Assembly (NCBI GenBank): GCA_037367355.1
Contig: CM074698.1
Span: 2,418,001-2,482,000, forward strand
DNA from: Neoscytalidium dimidiatum
Taxonomy: Eukaryota; Ascomycota; Dothideomycetes; Botryosphaeriales; Botryosphaeriaceae
Length of the DNA stretch: 64,000 bases
Direction of reading: 5' to 3'
A program made the translations under genes and the position numbers. Below the pieces are notes generated by a model, which saw only the letters and a list, made by a program, of their open reading frames with translations, did not search any database and had not been told where the DNA came from. Positions 63,445-64,000 of this stretch are shown here, in pieces (position 1 is the first letter of the stretch; each line of letters starts with the position of its first letter).

Positions 63445-64000
63445 TTTGACTGGTGGCTGCAACCACTGGTGGAAGCGAGCGTGTTTTGAGATAACGGGTG
63501 CCTTAGACGTCCGGCTGGGCCCGCTTGCGCAGCGCCTGACAGGTAGTCCGGGCAGGTGACTAGAACGTTCGTGTGTCCGTGCCGGTGGTGATACTTCGGA
63601 CGATCGGCGCGGTGGCTGGGAATCGGCAGCAGCCGCGGCGCTTGAGAACGACGGTTATCCAGGGAAGCGATTGGTGGTGGATACTACTCGCGAACAATGC
63701 GAATACCAATGGAGGAGGGCGCGAGAGCGCGAGGGCGCGAGGGCGCGAGGGCGCGAGGGAAGCGAGAGTCGCGACAAGCTTGCGGTCAAAGGTGGGCGGT
63801 TGGAGGAGGCGATCGACGCGTAGGCGAAGGAGCTCCGACTCAGTGAAGAGATAGAGCTTCGGCGGAGGTCAGCATTGTTGGAGCGCACGTCGTAACGAGG
63901 GGAAGAGGCGCGGGAGCAGCGCGGCGGGGAGTGCGCAGGAAAAGTGTCGGAGTGCAGGTGGAGGAGTTCAAGGTAGGAGTGCGGAGGAGTGGTGTTTGGG
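63445..64000. other. right-edge intergenic region with GA-rich repeats
   Basis: Upstream region of the WSC gene to the window end. GC- and purine-rich with an 8-bp tandem repeat at 63728-63759. The open frames here are composition artefacts. Confidence 0.5.
63728..63759. repeat. 8-bp tandem repeat, four copies
   Basis: Unit CGCGAGGG repeated four times perfectly (63728, 63736, 63744, 63752), flanked by variants such as CGCGAGAG. It lies about 280 nt upstream of the WSC gene start. Confidence 0.92.

Noticed and set aside
1..64000. CRISPR arrays, operons, ribosome binding sites, phage or IS elements
   Set aside because: Intron-rich fungal genes, spliced frames and long intergenic spacers rule out a prokaryotic reading; no spaced direct repeats of CRISPR type were seen.

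Overview
The window looks like nuclear DNA of a filamentous ascomycete (Pezizomycotina, plausibly Dothideomycetes; the class is an inference). Most genes carry short GT-AG introns of about 45-65 nt with CTRAC-like branch sites. They encode typical fungal families: an Rgp1 trafficking factor, COP9 signalosome subunit 6, a WSC wall sensor, an mpaB-like oxygenase, a Baeyer-Villiger monooxygenase and D-amino acid oxidase. I see no operons, rRNA, recognisable tRNA, transposase, reverse transcriptase or CRISPR array. Exon joins below were worked out by hand from reading frame, splice signals and remembered family motifs; none was confirmed by RNA data or a search.

Layout. 0.5-4 kb: a POT peptide transporter (+) facing a MYND-finger protein (-). 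5.8-12 kb: three + genes, namely an mpaB/DUF2236 oxygenase, the mitochondrial factor RRG9 and Rgp1. 13.6-15.8 kb: a small secreted, probably GPI-anchored Ser-rich protein (+) facing a peroxisomal D-amino acid oxidase (-). 17-20 kb: a 910-residue low-complexity charged protein. 21.4-24.4 kb: ribonucleotide reductase large subunit behind a promoter with four ACGCGT boxes. 26.6-28.5 kb: a head-to-head pair of splicing-related genes, PHF5A/Rds3 (-) and a pinin-domain protein (+). 29.6-31 kb: an epoxide hydrolase-like enzyme. 34.4-35.9 kb: a sorbitol dehydrogenase-like enzyme. 36.5 kb: an AT-rich patch with a 13-bp tandem repeat. 37-38.7 kb: COP9 signalosome subunit 6. 39.9-47.5 kb: three uncharacterised genes. 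48.5-56 kb: three consecutive + genes for redox enzymes, namely a Zn-less MDR reductase, a DUF3445 heme-dependent N-demethylase-like protein and a Baeyer-Villiger monooxygenase. 56.5-58.5 kb: an NHEJ-type family X DNA polymerase. 59.4-61 kb (-): a tRNA ct6A dehydratase with an apparent frameshift. 61.8-63.4 kb (-): a WSC-domain membrane sensor.

Most genes are unrelated housekeeping neighbours. The most useful observations concern gene structure and regulation: a 4-nt start exon, a 7-nt internal microexon, a GC-AG intron, the ACGCGT cluster before RNR1, the mirrored 17-nt first exons of the splicing-factor pair, and the frameshift in the dehydratase gene. The 48.5-56 kb redox trio is the only stretch that could be a small functional cluster, and it has no biosynthetic backbone enzyme. 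I did not find a clearly new multi-gene system.
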